A stretch of DNA of 64,000 bases, from the NCBI RefSeq assembly GCF_024758505.1, contig NZ_CP077970.1, positions 6,882,001-6,946,000 of the forward strand. Direction: 5' to 3'. The stretch's first letter is position 1. Each line of letters opens with the position of its first letter. The notes beneath the pieces are model-generated. The model was not told the origin of the DNA, did not search any database, and saw only the letters and a program-made list of their open reading frames with translations. The translations under genes and the position numbers were made by a program. Below, piece by piece: positions 42,956 to 51,543 of this stretch. The DNA is from Bradyrhizobium arachidis. Lineage in GTDB: Bacteria > Pseudomonadota > Alphaproteobacteria > Rhizobiales > Xanthobacteraceae.

Positions 42956-43909
42956 ATGGAACGCCTCCTTTACCTCCTGCCGCCAAAGCCTCAAACTGTG
43001 GCGTTACGCTACGGCGTCTCAGCGCTCCTAATGGCGTGCAGCCTCGGCGTATTCGCAGCGATGGAGGCGCAAAGCGGATTTATCGGCCTGTATATTCTGT
43101 TACCCGCGATCTTCCTCGCGGGTCTGATGTTCGATCGGGGCAGCGCATTCTTCGCGACCCTCCTGGCGGTGGCAGGCGTGTTGTGGGTATTGCGTTTGCA
43201 GTTGTCGTCCGCGCTCGCTCTCCCGCTGCTCTTCTTTACCTTCATAGGGATTGCTTTTGCCGCGTTCGCGGAACTCCTTCGCAAAGAAATGGAAAAGGTC
43301 GTTGCCTCAGAGCGGTCAAAGACGCTCTTGCTTCAGGAGGTCGCGCACCGTACCAAAAACAACCTAGCAATGCTCAGCGCAATGGTGCGCTTGCAATCTC
43401 GCACCCTCGGTCAAGAGGCATCCGACGAGCTGGAAAAGACGTCACAACGCATCCAAACCATGGCCGAAGTGTACGACCACCTTATGCTGCGCGACGAGAC
43501 AAAGATCGTCGACCTGAAGGAGTACATCGGCAACATCGCGCGGAGGCTTATGGCGCTCAGCGGCGACAAGCCAGTCGCAGTACGTTGCGAACTAGACGAA
43601 GCGTATGCGCACAGCGAGGTCGCGGTACCTATTGCGATTATCATCAACGAATTGGTTACTAATAGCATCAAGTACGGCTTTCCCGATGACCGACCGGGGC
43701 AAATCCTCATTACGCTCCACACGAACGACGAACTGGTGATCTCGGTCTCAGACAATGGCGTCGGAATGCCGGGGCATGAACAGGCGAGAAAGGGCTTCGG
43801 TTCGAAGGCAGTAGCGCTATTGGTTCAACAGTTAAACGGCAAGCTAGTGTACGAGGATGCACAGCCGGGTTGCCGCGTGCTACTTCGGATGCAGAAGCCG
43901 AAGCTATAG
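42956..43909 (+). CDS. HWE/HisKA_2-type sensor histidine kinase
   Basis: 317 residues from ATG 42956. N-terminal part is a DUF4118-like membrane domain with about four helices (ALRYGVSALLMACSLGVFA, GLYILLPAIFLAGLMF, LALPLLFFTFIGIAFAAF). The DHp region has EVAHRTKNNLAMLSAMVRLQ with the phosphorylated His, and the ATPase domain has IIINELVTNSIKYGFPD (N-box) and VSDNGVGMPG. HisKA_2/HWE kinases pair with unusual response regulators, often in the general stress response (PhyR type), but no partner lies next to it. Likely an orphan kinase sensing membrane or redox signals. Confidence 0.88.
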   Translation: MERLLYLLPPKPQTVALRYGVSALLMACSLGVFAAMEAQSGFIGLYILLPAIFLAGLMFDRGSAFFATLLAVAGVLWVLRLQLSSALALPLLFFTFIGIAFAAFAELLRKEMEKVVASERSKTLLLQEVAHRTKNNLAMLSAMVRLQSRTLGQEASDELEKTSQRIQTMAEVYDHLMLRDETKIVDLKEYIGNIARRLMALSGDKPVAVRCELDEAYAHSEVAVPIAIIINELVTNSIKYGFPDDRPGQILITLHTNDELVISVSDNGVGMPGHEQARKGFGSKAVALLVQQLNGKLVYEDAQPGCRVLLRMQKPKL

Positions 43910-44126
43910 CCACGGCAAGTGCGGTCGGCTCGCAGTATTTGTGCGTTGCTACAGTATCTCGGATGACCGGTTTGGGTCAAAAGCGCGGATTCAAAGATAG
44001 ACAAAAGAGGTCCGCTCTACGCCCAACTGCCGACGGACCATTCGATCACGGGTCCCTCTGGCATTTGATTCATGCGGGGGTAATTCGCACCCCGGCCTCG
44101 CGGCAGCCGGAGGCTTCGAAAAGTTA

Positions 44127-44164
44127 GGTTGACAAGGTTGACACTGGTTGACGCTGCGGTTGAC
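44127..44164 (+). repeat. four GGTTGAC direct repeats
   Basis: GGTTGAC at 44127, 44136, 44146 and 44158 (spacing 9, 10 and 12 bp): possible binding array of an unknown regulator. Confidence 0.6.
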
Positions 44165-44399
44165 GGGACGAGATGCCAGATCTTGTGGGGTTCATTTCGA
44201 GTGGATCAGTTCAGTGAACTGCTTTCGAAAATCGTCGCGAAATTCGGGAGGAGGAGGGTGCAGTCAGGACTGGTGATTGATGGTCAGGAGCAATGACAGA
44301 GCAGGTTGAATTGAACGACATGAGCGTGGCCGGAACTTCTCGCTCGCACCAGTCAGTCGCTAGCTGCAAACCCCCTCAATGCCGCCCAACTGGCTTGTT

Positions 44400-44422
44400 A
44401 GCCCTAGCTGGCAGCTAGGGCT
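44400..44422. repeat. perfect palindrome with 11-bp arms
   Basis: AGCCCTAGCTG, one base, CAGCTAGGGCT. No T-run follows, so it is a DNA palindrome or RNA hairpin rather than an obvious terminator. Confidence 0.65.
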
Positions 44423-44530
44423 GCATGTGGACGCGCCGCGGGACCGGCTGGGCGTGCGTCCAGGCTGTGATGGTCGGCACCCATTGCAATGGCCGGCTCC
44501 CCCGAGTTGGCCCGGCGGACGCATGAGCAT

Positions 44531-44555
44531 TAGCCCTTGCTGACTGCTAGGGCTA
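44531..44555. repeat. hairpin related to the 44400 palindrome
   Basis: TAGCCCT … AGGGCTA arms around an 11-nt centre; same outer sequence as the palindrome 110 bp upstream. Confidence 0.5.
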
Positions 44556-44712
44556 GTTGCCGGAGAACGAGGGGTGGGTGGTCGATTCCTCTGCGCCTCC
44601 TCCCCCGCGCGGACCGGCCGCACTCTGTCGCGAAATTAGGTAGGCGGAGGTTGGAGAATGCCGGTCGACGTTGATACCCCAAGAGGGCGAAGTGCTCGCG
44701 CGTGGATTTCGC

Positions 44713-45060
44713 CTAGTCGACCACCTCCACGTCGACGTGCGCGATGCCAGGTCCGACCAGGCCGAGTTCGCGCGCCGGGGCCAGTGCCAGGTCGAGGACG
44801 CGCCCACGGACGAAAGGGCCGCGATCATTGACAGTGACCACGACCGACCGGCCGCCGCGCGACACCCGCAACTTGGTACCGAACGGCAGGCAGCGATGCG
44901 CGGCCGTTGGCAGTCGATGGTCGAAGCGCACACCGGAGGCCGTGCGACTGCCGCTTTCGTTGGAGTAATAGGAAGCCACGCCGGAAAAGGAGCGCTCGCA
45001 CGCCGTGCCAGGGCCGACAAACAGGCATAGCAGCGCCATCGCCACGAACGGCGTTTTCAT
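44713..45060 (-). CDS. rlpA: RlpA-like lytic transglycosylase (double-psi β-barrel)
   Basis: 115 residues: signal peptide MKTPFVAMALLCLFVGPGTA, then a complete RlpA core: GVASYYSNESGSRTASGVRF, TAAHRCLPFGTKLRVSRGGR, VTVNDRGPFVRGRVLDLALA. The GxASYY…ASG and V(T)VNDRGPF…RxLDLS-type residues are conserved, with Leu-Ala for Ser. RlpA proteins act at the septum on denuded peptidoglycan, but this short form lacks the SPOR domain, so it may be a rhizobial wall hydrolase of other timing. The single-domain length is common in Bradyrhizobium. A small membrane ORF precedes it on the same strand. Confidence 0.85.
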   Translation of the reverse strand: MKTPFVAMALLCLFVGPGTACERSFSGVASYYSNESGSRTASGVRFDHRLPTAAHRCLPFGTKLRVSRGGRSVVVTVNDRGPFVRGRVLDLALAPARELGLVGPGIAHVDVEVVD

Positions 45061-45082
45061 AAGACCTCTCTCGGGCTTGGAA

Positions 45083-45220
45083 TTAGCAGCCGTCGTTGAT
45101 CGAGGCGCGGGTTGGGACGCTCTCGAGCACGATCCGGCCGATCGTCCAGACGGTCAGGCCAGCTGTCACGGCCGCAGCGACAGCGGCGGCCAGACGGCCA
45201 ATGGTCTCAAACGAGCGAAG
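45083..45220 (-). CDS. possible small membrane protein upstream of rlpA, start unclear
   Basis: The frame reads …RSFETIGRLAAAVAAAVTAG, LTVWTIGRIVLESVPTRASI, ending DGC: one hydrophobic helix. No ATG, GTG or TTG opens it (CTT stands where a start would be expected), so it may be decayed or use a rare start. Confidence 0.3.
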   Translation of the reverse strand, partial: LRSFETIGRLAAAVAAAVTAGLTVWTIGRIVLESVPTRASINDGC

Positions 45221-45653
45221 TTCCTAGCAGTCCAAGGGACGCGGCTCGAACCGAAGTTCGTGGCTGACATCGAGTACCGAGCTACCTGCTCGCGCGTGCC
45301 GACGGAGTGATCGAACAGAGCCTTCTTGTTGCGGCGCATGTGTCCGGTATTGGCCTCGTGGTTGACCTTAGCTCAGAGCGCTACGAGGTCTGCTTCCGAG
45401 CGTCGCGCAAGCTGCCGATGGGCACCGAAGCAGTCAGAAGCCCGTGCTGTACGCGAGGCCGGCTCCTCCTTCGAGAGGAAATGCCGATAAGACGGCGCGA
45501 CATTTTTTTGGCACCACTGCGATCTGGCCGATGGCAGCGATTTCTGGGCGCCGGGGGGCGCGAGCGACGTGGAAGGCCCTCCACGCATGGAAAGATTCAC
45601 GTCGCGGCCGAGAGAGATGAGCGGGATGGAAGGCGCGAACCCGCAGCTTACGT
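45221..45653. other. intergenic, no supported gene
   Basis: About 430 bp between the rlpA region and the caspase gene end. Plus- and minus-strand frames here are short and have no family match. Confidence 0.35.
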
Positions 45654-47534
45654 TCAGTTGCAGTTTTCGATGACGCTCGTCCCGCCGCCGCTCGTTGCGC
45701 CAGCTGTCCTGTTGCCCCAAGCTTCGAGCCGACAACCCTGTCGGACCGGACGGCAGCCCGCACTGTTGCAATAGATCTGCCCCGTCGCCTGCGTCTTCGC
45801 TGGCGCGGACTCGGTTTTCTTCCGCTCATCGTCGCGCTGCCTGGAGTCCTCGCGGGTTGCGACCGGCTTCTTCTCCTCGATCTTCTCGCACTCGTTGTCC
45901 TCATTCACCCGATAGCCGGCGCGGCACGTGATCTTGACGCATTTGTCGCCATCCGCCCGAAAGCCGCGGTCGCAGACCAACGGGCAGACGCGGCCCTGCT
46001 TGGCCTTCAGTGCATCCAACGCATCGAGGCTCGCGAGCTTCACATCAAACTTGGTGCCGGCATATTTGTTGAACTGCGTGAGCGAGCGTTGCGAGGTCGC
46101 CGTCCACTCGCCATCAGCGGAAGAGGTGAGACAGCCGACGCGCCGCAATTCCAGCTGCACGGACTTCGCCAGATCGGCGCCCGAGAGACTCGACGAAGGT
46201 GTCGGCGAGAGCGCGGCCACCTTCTGGTTCTCGGGCTCCGGCGCGACCTGTCGGTCGGCGGCGGCCTTCTCGGCACTCTGTTTGGCCGCATGCTCGGCAG
46301 CCTGCTTCTCCGCAGCCTGCTTGGCGGCAAGCTCGGCCTTGGCCTTGTCCGCCGCCTCTTTCTCCGCGAGCGACTTTGCAGCTGCAGCTTCCGCCGCCTT
46401 GCGCTTCTGCTCGGCGGCTTCCGCCTTGGCCTGCTCGAGCGCTCTCGCCTTCTCCGCGGCGATTCGCGCCTCTTCGGCGGCTTTGGCCGCGGCGGCCGCC
46501 TTTTCCAGCTCGGCCTTCTGCGCACGCTCGTGGGCAAGCCGGGCTTTCTCCTCTTCCGCCGCCCTCGCCTTCTCGGCAGCCACCGTACGCGTCTCCTCGG
46601 CCGCGATCCGATTCAACTGGCCCTTGGCGAGCTCGGTGTAGAAGCCGCTGGGGTAGCGGGCAAGAAACACATTCCAGATCTCGCGCGTGCCCAGCTGCAG
46701 CGCCAGCTCGTAGTCGCGTCGAATTTCCGCATCCGGGTTGGCCTGCGGGCCGGTTGCGACCGGCTTCACCGCGACCAGCGGCACATCATCGCCGCCGAGC
46801 GAGCCGTAGACGTAGGGCTCCTGCTTGTAACCGGTGCTCTTCAAGACATCATCGCGCACGAAGCCGAAGGCCTTGCGCAGATCGAGCCCGGGCTTGGGGA
46901 GGTGGTCGGCCAAGGCGGCGGCAAACGGACTGTTCCTGGAATCGCCGTCCGAGGCGGTGGAGCCGGCCTTAGCGGCGAAGGCAACCATCGTGTTCGGGCT
47001 GGTCGGCTCGACCTTGGCAAGCCCGCGTCCGATCGAGCGCGAGGCCACCGTCCGCTTCATCGTCTTGGCGAACGGATTGTCGCGGCAGGCATCCAGAATG
47101 ACCAGCCGAAGCTGTTTGGCGGGCTCGATCGCCACCAGCAAGCGATCCAGCGGGAAGGCCTCGTCGTAAACGTCGGTGTCGGTCTCCAGCATCGCATCGG
47201 TCGGCACTAGATAGTTACTGCCGTCGACCTCGATGCCGTGGCCCGCATAATAGATGACGGCAACGTCGGCATCCCGGGTTTTGCCGCCGAACTCGCGCAG
47301 CGCCTTGCGCATGTCGGCCGCGCTCAAATCCTGCTTGACGTCGACGGCATCGAAGCCGGCCCGCTTCAGCATGCCGCCGATCAGGCCGGCATCATTCGTC
47401 GGGTTCGTCAGCCGCGGCACGCTCTTGTAGGCGGAATTGCCTATAACGAGCGCGACCCGCTTCTCGGCATGCGCCGAACCGCAGGTGAGCAAGAGGGAAA
47501 TCAGTAATAAAACAACAGACCGAAAACGACTCAC
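45654..47534 (-). CDS. caspase-like (peptidase C14) protein with coiled-coil and Cys-rich tail
   Basis: 626 residues. Signal peptide MSRFRSVVLLLISLLLTCGS…AHA, so it is exported. Caspase fold: KRVALVIGNSAYKSVPRLTN, DVAVIYYAGHGIEVDGSNYL (catalytic His) and RLVILDACRDNPFAKTMKRT (catalytic Cys). The Asp/Gly and substrate loops look intact (GLAKVEPTSPNTMVAFAAKA). From residue ~300 a long Ala/Glu/Lys-rich coiled coil follows, then a Cys-rich C-terminus with CPLVCDRGFRADGDKCVKIT and RAGYRVNEDNECE-type repeats. Bacterial caspases of this group cut after Arg/Lys or Asp; role and substrate are unknown. The coiled coil suggests attachment to another protein or the envelope. Confidence 0.9.
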   Translation of the reverse strand: MSRFRSVVLLLISLLLTCGSAHAEKRVALVIGNSAYKSVPRLTNPTNDAGLIGGMLKRAGFDAVDVKQDLSAADMRKALREFGGKTRDADVAVIYYAGHGIEVDGSNYLVPTDAMLETDTDVYDEAFPLDRLLVAIEPAKQLRLVILDACRDNPFAKTMKRTVASRSIGRGLAKVEPTSPNTMVAFAAKAGSTASDGDSRNSPFAAALADHLPKPGLDLRKAFGFVRDDVLKSTGYKQEPYVYGSLGGDDVPLVAVKPVATGPQANPDAEIRRDYELALQLGTREIWNVFLARYPSGFYTELAKGQLNRIAAEETRTVAAEKARAAEEEKARLAHERAQKAELEKAAAAAKAAEEARIAAEKARALEQAKAEAAEQKRKAAEAAAAKSLAEKEAADKAKAELAAKQAAEKQAAEHAAKQSAEKAAADRQVAPEPENQKVAALSPTPSSSLSGADLAKSVQLELRRVGCLTSSADGEWTATSQRSLTQFNKYAGTKFDVKLASLDALDALKAKQGRVCPLVCDRGFRADGDKCVKITCRAGYRVNEDNECEKIEEKKPVATREDSRQRDDERKKTESAPAKTQATGQIYCNSAGCRPVRQGCRLEAWGNRTAGATSGGGTSVIENCN

Positions 47535-47822
47535 CGCAGTCCCCCGGAATGCAATCTTGGCAGACTAGCCGGAGCATGGCCGAAATCAAAATGCCCGCTC
47601 TGTGATGTCTATCACAAATGATCCCGTCTTATACCCCTACTCTGGTGGGCATTGGTCCGGAGGACGGAATCAACGTTAATCGCGCTCTGGTCGCGGTGGG
47701 CTTCTCCCTTCGGCCAGTTTACGGAGCGGTCCTAGACAAGGCCTTCACAGTCCTGGTCCGCAGGAGGTGCAGCAGGGGACCCTCGGTTCGGCTTTGTTGC
47801 TGCTCTGGCGGGTGCCTGTCAC
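47535..47822. other. leader between divergent caspase and TPR genes
   Basis: About 290 bp. Remnant in-frame sequence before the TPR ORF (DPRFGFVAALAGACH) shows that the TPR gene once extended further upstream. Confidence 0.4.
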
Positions 47823-48440
47823 ATGAACAACGTCCTCTTAGGCTATTCGATCGATCGTCAATTCGAGCGCAAGGAAGCAGTTCGGCTCGTTCGCTTGGCA
47901 TTGAGTGTCGATAATAGCGATCCAGAAACGCTAGCATTGGCTTGCGTAACCTTGGCGTTCGTTGCAGGCGATTACGAAAGTGCGGTCGAAATGGCAGACC
48001 GGGCGGTCGCGCTCAACCAAAATTCATTTGAGGCATGGCACGCTAGAGGCTGGGTCTATTTTCTTGCTGGGTTGCCGCAGGAAGCGGTCCGGAGCTTTGA
48101 ACGTGGCATTCGGATGAGCCCGATAGACCCACGGCTACACGTGTCGCTTACTGGGATGGGGATGGCCTTTATTGAGCTTCGTCGCTTTGACGAGGCCATC
48201 GTGGCCGGGAAGAAAGCGCAACGCCAGAACCCCTCCTATTCGTCCGCATACGTGTGCCTCGCGTCCGCTTTGGCCCATCTCGGGCGTGACGCTGACGCGC
48301 GGGAGGCGGTGGCTCGTCTGCTTGAGGTCGATCCCACCTACGGTATATCCGTGAGGATAGGTCGGGCGGGGCAAACAAACGCGAAGCTGATAATTGAGGG
48401 TCTTCGGAAAGCGGGGTTGTCTCCAACTGCACCGAGGTGA
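47823..48440 (+). CDS. truncated TPR protein (C-terminal relic of a cyclase/TPR gene)
   Basis: 205 residues: MNNVLLGYSIDRQFERKEAV, then TPR-like units (LALSVDNSDPETLALACVTL, AGDYESAVEMADRAVALNQN, FEAWHARGWVYFLAGLPQEA, GKKAQRQNPSYSSAYVCLAS) and an ending IEGLRKAGLSP like the cyclase/TPR gene at the left edge. In-frame codons upstream still read DPRFGFVAALAGACH, matching the TPR linker of those genes, but the cyclase half is gone. It may be expressed from the inner ATG but cannot cyclise nucleotides. Confidence 0.75.
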   Translation: MNNVLLGYSIDRQFERKEAVRLVRLALSVDNSDPETLALACVTLAFVAGDYESAVEMADRAVALNQNSFEAWHARGWVYFLAGLPQEAVRSFERGIRMSPIDPRLHVSLTGMGMAFIELRRFDEAIVAGKKAQRQNPSYSSAYVCLASALAHLGRDADAREAVARLLEVDPTYGISVRIGRAGQTNAKLIIEGLRKAGLSPTAPR

Positions 48441-48489
48441 TCGAATGACGGCTTTTGGCCCGAAGCCGACGTCTGATCGAAATGCTCGC

Positions 48490-48570
48490 AGGTCTGCTGA
48501 TCGCGTCCAAGCGGACATCGGTCATTGCCCGACTTCTTCCATAACATTTCATTTGCGAATGATGTCCGGT
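48490..48570 (+). repeat. dispersed repeat, copy 3 (longest)
   Basis: GCAGGTCTGCTGATCG, AAGCGGACATCGGTCATTG, CTTCTTCCATAACATTTC and TTTGCGAATG; the reference copy for the family. Confidence 0.65.
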
Positions 48571-48736
48571 GCTCGGGCAGGAGCAGGCGTGCCAGTACTA
48601 TCTTCAAAGGCGCCTTTTGACCCTAGCCAGACTTCGTCATAGGCCGCCGCTCGCATCTCGCCGTCTGCGTTTGGAACCGAAACCTTTTCTAGCCTGAATG
48701 ATTTACTCCCGGGGCTTCGCAAGATGCGAGGCATTC

Positions 48737-48838
48737 ATGAACCCTCTCTCGGCGAGCGACTTGTTCCTTACGGTCGCGATCATGAGCGTCACTTTCCTGA
48801 CCGAAATCACTCTTTTCATCTTGATTGGTATGATCTGA
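48737..48838 (+). CDS. 33-residue single-helix membrane mini-protein, copy 2
   Basis: MNPLSASDLFLTVAIMSVTF then a hydrophobic end (LIGMI): same length and design as the ORF at 7428, with common upstream DNA (GGGGCTTCGCAA, then ATGCGAGGCA). One predicted inner-membrane helix. Function unknown. Confidence 0.6.
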   Translation: MNPLSASDLFLTVAIMSVTFLTEITLFILIGMI

Positions 48839-48871
48839 AAGAATCGCGCTGTGCGCAGCCGATGCGAAGGT

Positions 48872-49081
48872 CTAATTCTCCGTGAACTTGATGGTTGAGA
48901 CAGGCCATCTTCCGTCATGATCTTTGATCGAAATCCGAGGCCCGTGCAATTCATCCAGCCAAACGTTCTCGACTGTGCCCGCCTTTCCGTCGGTAAGGAC
49001 GACGGCTTTGCCGATCAATTCGGATTGCGCCGCACCGTACTCATTCAAAATATTTGAGGCACGGTGCTTCACCGATGGCAT
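48872..49081 (-). CDS. small PRC-barrel-like conserved protein (69 aa)
   Basis: MPSVKHRASNILNEYGAAQS, ELIGKAVVLTDGKAGTVENV, WLDELHGPRISIKDHDGRWP, VSTIKFTEN. The LIGKAVVLTDGKAGTVE…I core resembles a short β-barrel of the PRC type. A conserved Bradyrhizobium family; function unknown. Confidence 0.65.
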   Translation of the reverse strand: MPSVKHRASNILNEYGAAQSELIGKAVVLTDGKAGTVENVWLDELHGPRISIKDHDGRWPVSTIKFTEN

Positions 49082-49127
49082 TGCGCCTCCACATGCGGCC
49101 GAGGCGTCCGTGCTGTTCTAGGACGGC

Positions 49128-49328
49128 TCAACGGCGACGTTTGTCCCAGCGCTCAGCACTGGGAATGATTGATGGCGACTGCTCTTCCAATTCGCGGAGA
49201 CGGCCGATTTGCGCTCTGAGGCTCCCCGGTAATTCCGGCCCTTCTTTCAGGAACGCGCGCAGCCTTTCTCCAATTTCTTGAACGATTGCTCGGCTTTGCT
49301 TGGGATCTAGGTCAATGCGGTTGCGCAT
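49128..49328 (-). CDS. small conserved protein (66 aa)
   Basis: ATG 49328 starts MRNRIDLDPKQSRAIVQEIG, ERLRAFLKEGPELPGSLRAQ, IGRLRELEEQSPSIIPSAER. A basic/acidic two-helix protein, widely shared in this genus. The in-frame extension to 49358 is unlikely. Confidence 0.65.
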   Translation of the reverse strand: MRNRIDLDPKQSRAIVQEIGERLRAFLKEGPELPGSLRAQIGRLRELEEQSPSIIPSAERWDKRRR

Positions 49329-49812
49329 AAGAAGCCTCGTTCGGGTAAGAAAGCGCAAGCATCGGCGCCCACTCCTCCCGCAGCTCTCCCGCTTGCGAGC
49401 ACCGCTGGCAATTCTGGAATGGAACCGGAGACCGCCTCTTTTGGCTATCTGCGCGAGCGCTTGTTTTTGAAAACAGCGGGCCCTGCAGTGAGGAACCCTT
49501 GGCTATCCGCGACATGCGCCGTGTAGTTAACGGCGAGCGACGGTCTCGTACTTCTAAAGTCTTGGCAGGAGCTTCCGTTCCCAAACTTTGGCCGCGCCGC
49601 CGTTCGGACGGGAATGGGGAAACAAAACAATTGGAGCGCCGGCCGACCATGAGGAACTTGCCGCGTGGATTAGATCGGGGCGCAACGTCACCGCGCTCGA
49701 ACGGATTGACGAGGATGCTTACCGGACGGCGCGCAAGCAGGCGTTCCAAGGACTAGCGTCGAACAGTGCTCTCGGAACCATTTCTCGGCGTATCCGGTTA
49801 GTTCGTGGAGTC
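49329..49812. other. intergenic, possible decayed gene
   Basis: About 480 bp. A frame from ~49618 (KTIGAPADHEELAAWIRSGR, NVTALERIDEDAYRTARKQA) is protein-like but its start is doubtful; it may be a small unlisted gene. Confidence 0.35.
49774..49799 (+). promoter_or_regulatory. EcfG-like promoter, one mismatch
   Basis: GGAAC, 17 bp, GGTT (consensus CGTT) 48 bp upstream of the ORF at 49847. Weaker than the promoter at 37374. Confidence 0.35.
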
Positions 49813-49848
49813 GATGGAGGAATTCGCCATGATGGAGGAATTCGCCAT
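49813..49848 (+). repeat. perfect 18-bp tandem duplication carrying RBS and start codon
   Basis: GATGGAGGAATTCGCCAT occurs twice back to back. Each unit contains GGAGGA and ends on the first two bases of an ATG, so the next gene has two possible in-frame starts (49829 and 49847). Confidence 0.85.
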
Positions 49849-50023
49849 GAGGATCGAATATCTTGCTGCAATTGCGATAGTGGTCTTTGCCGCTGGTGCT
49901 GGACTGGCGGTCCATTCTGTCGGCTCGCTGCCGCCCGAAAAGCAGTCCACGCCTGCCGCCGCCCAATTGGCTACCCTGCTAGCTGAGTCCGTGGATCCGT
50001 TTTTGCATCGGTCCGGTGGCTAA
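49847..50023 (+). CDS. small single-helix membrane/exported protein
   Basis: The start ATG 49847 follows GGAGGAATTCGCC; ATG 49829 from the tandem duplicate would add six residues. MRIEYLAAIAIVVFAAGAGL is a signal peptide or anchor, followed by AVHSVGSLPPEKQSTPAAAQ, LATLLAESVDPFLH. Function unknown; possibly stress-induced, given an EcfG-like box upstream. Confidence 0.5.
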   Translation: MRIEYLAAIAIVVFAAGAGLAVHSVGSLPPEKQSTPAAAQLATLLAESVDPFLHRSGG

Positions 50024-50315
50024 CGGCCGGCGCAACTCAAAAACGCATTGGCGCCGTTGCCTAAGTCATGGGGGCACGTCTCTTCCGGTATTTCCGATAT
50101 TGCCTTTAGCGTCGATCTCAACCTTACCTTGGCGACGGCTCTTGTGGGTAGACCGGACGTGGTCGCGGTCATGACCGAATGACGCGAATGACCCGAAGCC
50201 GTCATACGGCATGCGCTGCATTTGCGACGCAACAAGTACGCCCATCGTGAGTCCGGCCACAATCGAGATATGATATTCTGCGCGACGTTGTCCTCAAGCC
50301 GTTGTGAGGATCGCA

Positions 50316-51284
50316 ATGAAGCGGCGGGAGTTCATAGCGGCTACTGCGGCGCTGCTCGTTTCGCCACCACGCTTGCGGGCGCAAGGGCCGCCTCGCCGGA
50401 TCGGTTTCTTGATCCCTTACTTCAAACAGTCAGGTCGCGACGCGTGGCGCAGCGGCTTGCGTGAAAAAGGCTGGATCGAGGGCAAGAACCTGCTCGTCGA
50501 GTATCGTTACTATGTCGAAACTCCGGATCGCGTATCGGCTCTAGCGGCCGAACTCGTCGCCCTCAACCCCGATCTGGTAATTGCCGTCGGGCCGCAAGCA
50601 GCCCTAGCCCTGAAATCGGCAACGGCCACCATTCCGATTGTCTTTGTGGCTGTGGCCGATCCCGTGGCGCTCGGCCTCGTCCAAAGCCTCTCGCATCCGG
50701 GCAGCAATATCACCGGCCTTACGACCTTGGTTCCGGGAGATTTCCTTGCAAAACGTATAGAAATCCTCCGGGAATTGGTGCCTGGCGCCTCAAAAATTGC
50801 ACTCTTGGTCAATCCGAATAACCCACTCCATAGACTGGCGCTGGCCGAGGAGGCGCCTCGCGCGGCACGGAACCTGGGCGTCGCTCTGCTGATAGTTGAG
50901 GCGACCACGCCCGAGGAAATTGATGCCGCCTTTGCCTCGGCCGCCGCCCAGCACGCCGATGCTATAGTTGATGGTAATGATCCTCTGACCAATTCCCAGG
51001 GGCCGCGAGTGGTCGCACTCGCAGCGAAGCATCATCTGCCCGCGAGTTATCTTTTCCGACACGACGCGATTGGCGGATTGATCGTCTATGGCCCCGATGT
51101 GCCCGATCTATTTCGCCGTGCAGGCGGCTACGTCGATAAGGTCCTCAAAGGCACCAAGCCTGCTGATCTGCCGGTCGAGCAGCCGACCAAATTCGAGCTG
51201 GTGATCAACATGAAGACTGCCAAAGCGCTCGGCCTGACCGTACCACAGTCGTTGCTCGCTCGCGCCGACGAGGTGATCGAATAG
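50316..51284 (+). CDS. ABC transporter substrate-binding protein, PF04392 type
   Basis: 322 residues from ATG 50316 (GAGGATCGCA upstream). Signal peptide MKRREFIAATAALLVSPPRL. Blocks: RIGFLIPYFKQSGRDAWRSG, WIEGKNLLVEYRYYVETPDR, DLVIAVGPQAALALKSATAT, IPIVFVAVADPVALGLVQSL, HPGSNITGLTTLVPGDFLAK, YGPDVPDLFRRAGGYVDKVL, KPADLPVEQPTKFELVINMK, and the final RADEVIE. Clear and full length. Orphan receptor, no transporter genes adjacent. Ends 260 bp before a basic coiled-coil ORF. Confidence 0.92.
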   Translation: MKRREFIAATAALLVSPPRLRAQGPPRRIGFLIPYFKQSGRDAWRSGLREKGWIEGKNLLVEYRYYVETPDRVSALAAELVALNPDLVIAVGPQAALALKSATATIPIVFVAVADPVALGLVQSLSHPGSNITGLTTLVPGDFLAKRIEILRELVPGASKIALLVNPNNPLHRLALAEEAPRAARNLGVALLIVEATTPEEIDAAFASAAAQHADAIVDGNDPLTNSQGPRVVALAAKHHLPASYLFRHDAIGGLIVYGPDVPDLFRRAGGYVDKVLKGTKPADLPVEQPTKFELVINMKTAKALGLTVPQSLLARADEVIE

Positions 51285-51543
51285 AGACGCCGCTGCCGTG
51301 CATTAGTCCGCAATGTGGCCCTGAGGTGAAGTCGTGCAGAAGCTCACTGAGGTCCGCTATCACAGGTGAAGCGGATTCCACCCAGTAGGCTGTTGCAATC
51401 GCAGCTTTTCGAAGCGCCAGGTGTTCTGCAGCATCTCGGCATTCTGCTGGAACAGATTGGCGCTCACAGCCCGGCTCGTGGCATTTATCGGTGATGAGAA
51501 CGCCGGTTGCGCTCCCGCCCCATTCTAACAAGGGAGCAGCGCC

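Larger units (their letters stand above)
43910..44712. other. intergenic with repeats and palindromes
   Basis: About 800 bp without a supported gene. It holds four GGTTGAC direct repeats (44127-44164), a perfect 11-bp-arm palindrome (44400-44422) and a related hairpin (44531-44555). Small frames here have poor composition. Confidence 0.55.

Noticed and set aside
42895..43662. 255-residue plus-strand ORF overlapping the histidine kinase
   Set aside because: Different frame of the same strand as a clear kinase; Arg/Ser-rich noise.
46089..47210. 373-residue plus-strand ORF opposite the caspase gene
   Set aside because: Antisense of an Ala/Glu/Lys-rich coiled coil; Leu/Gly/Arg-rich noise.
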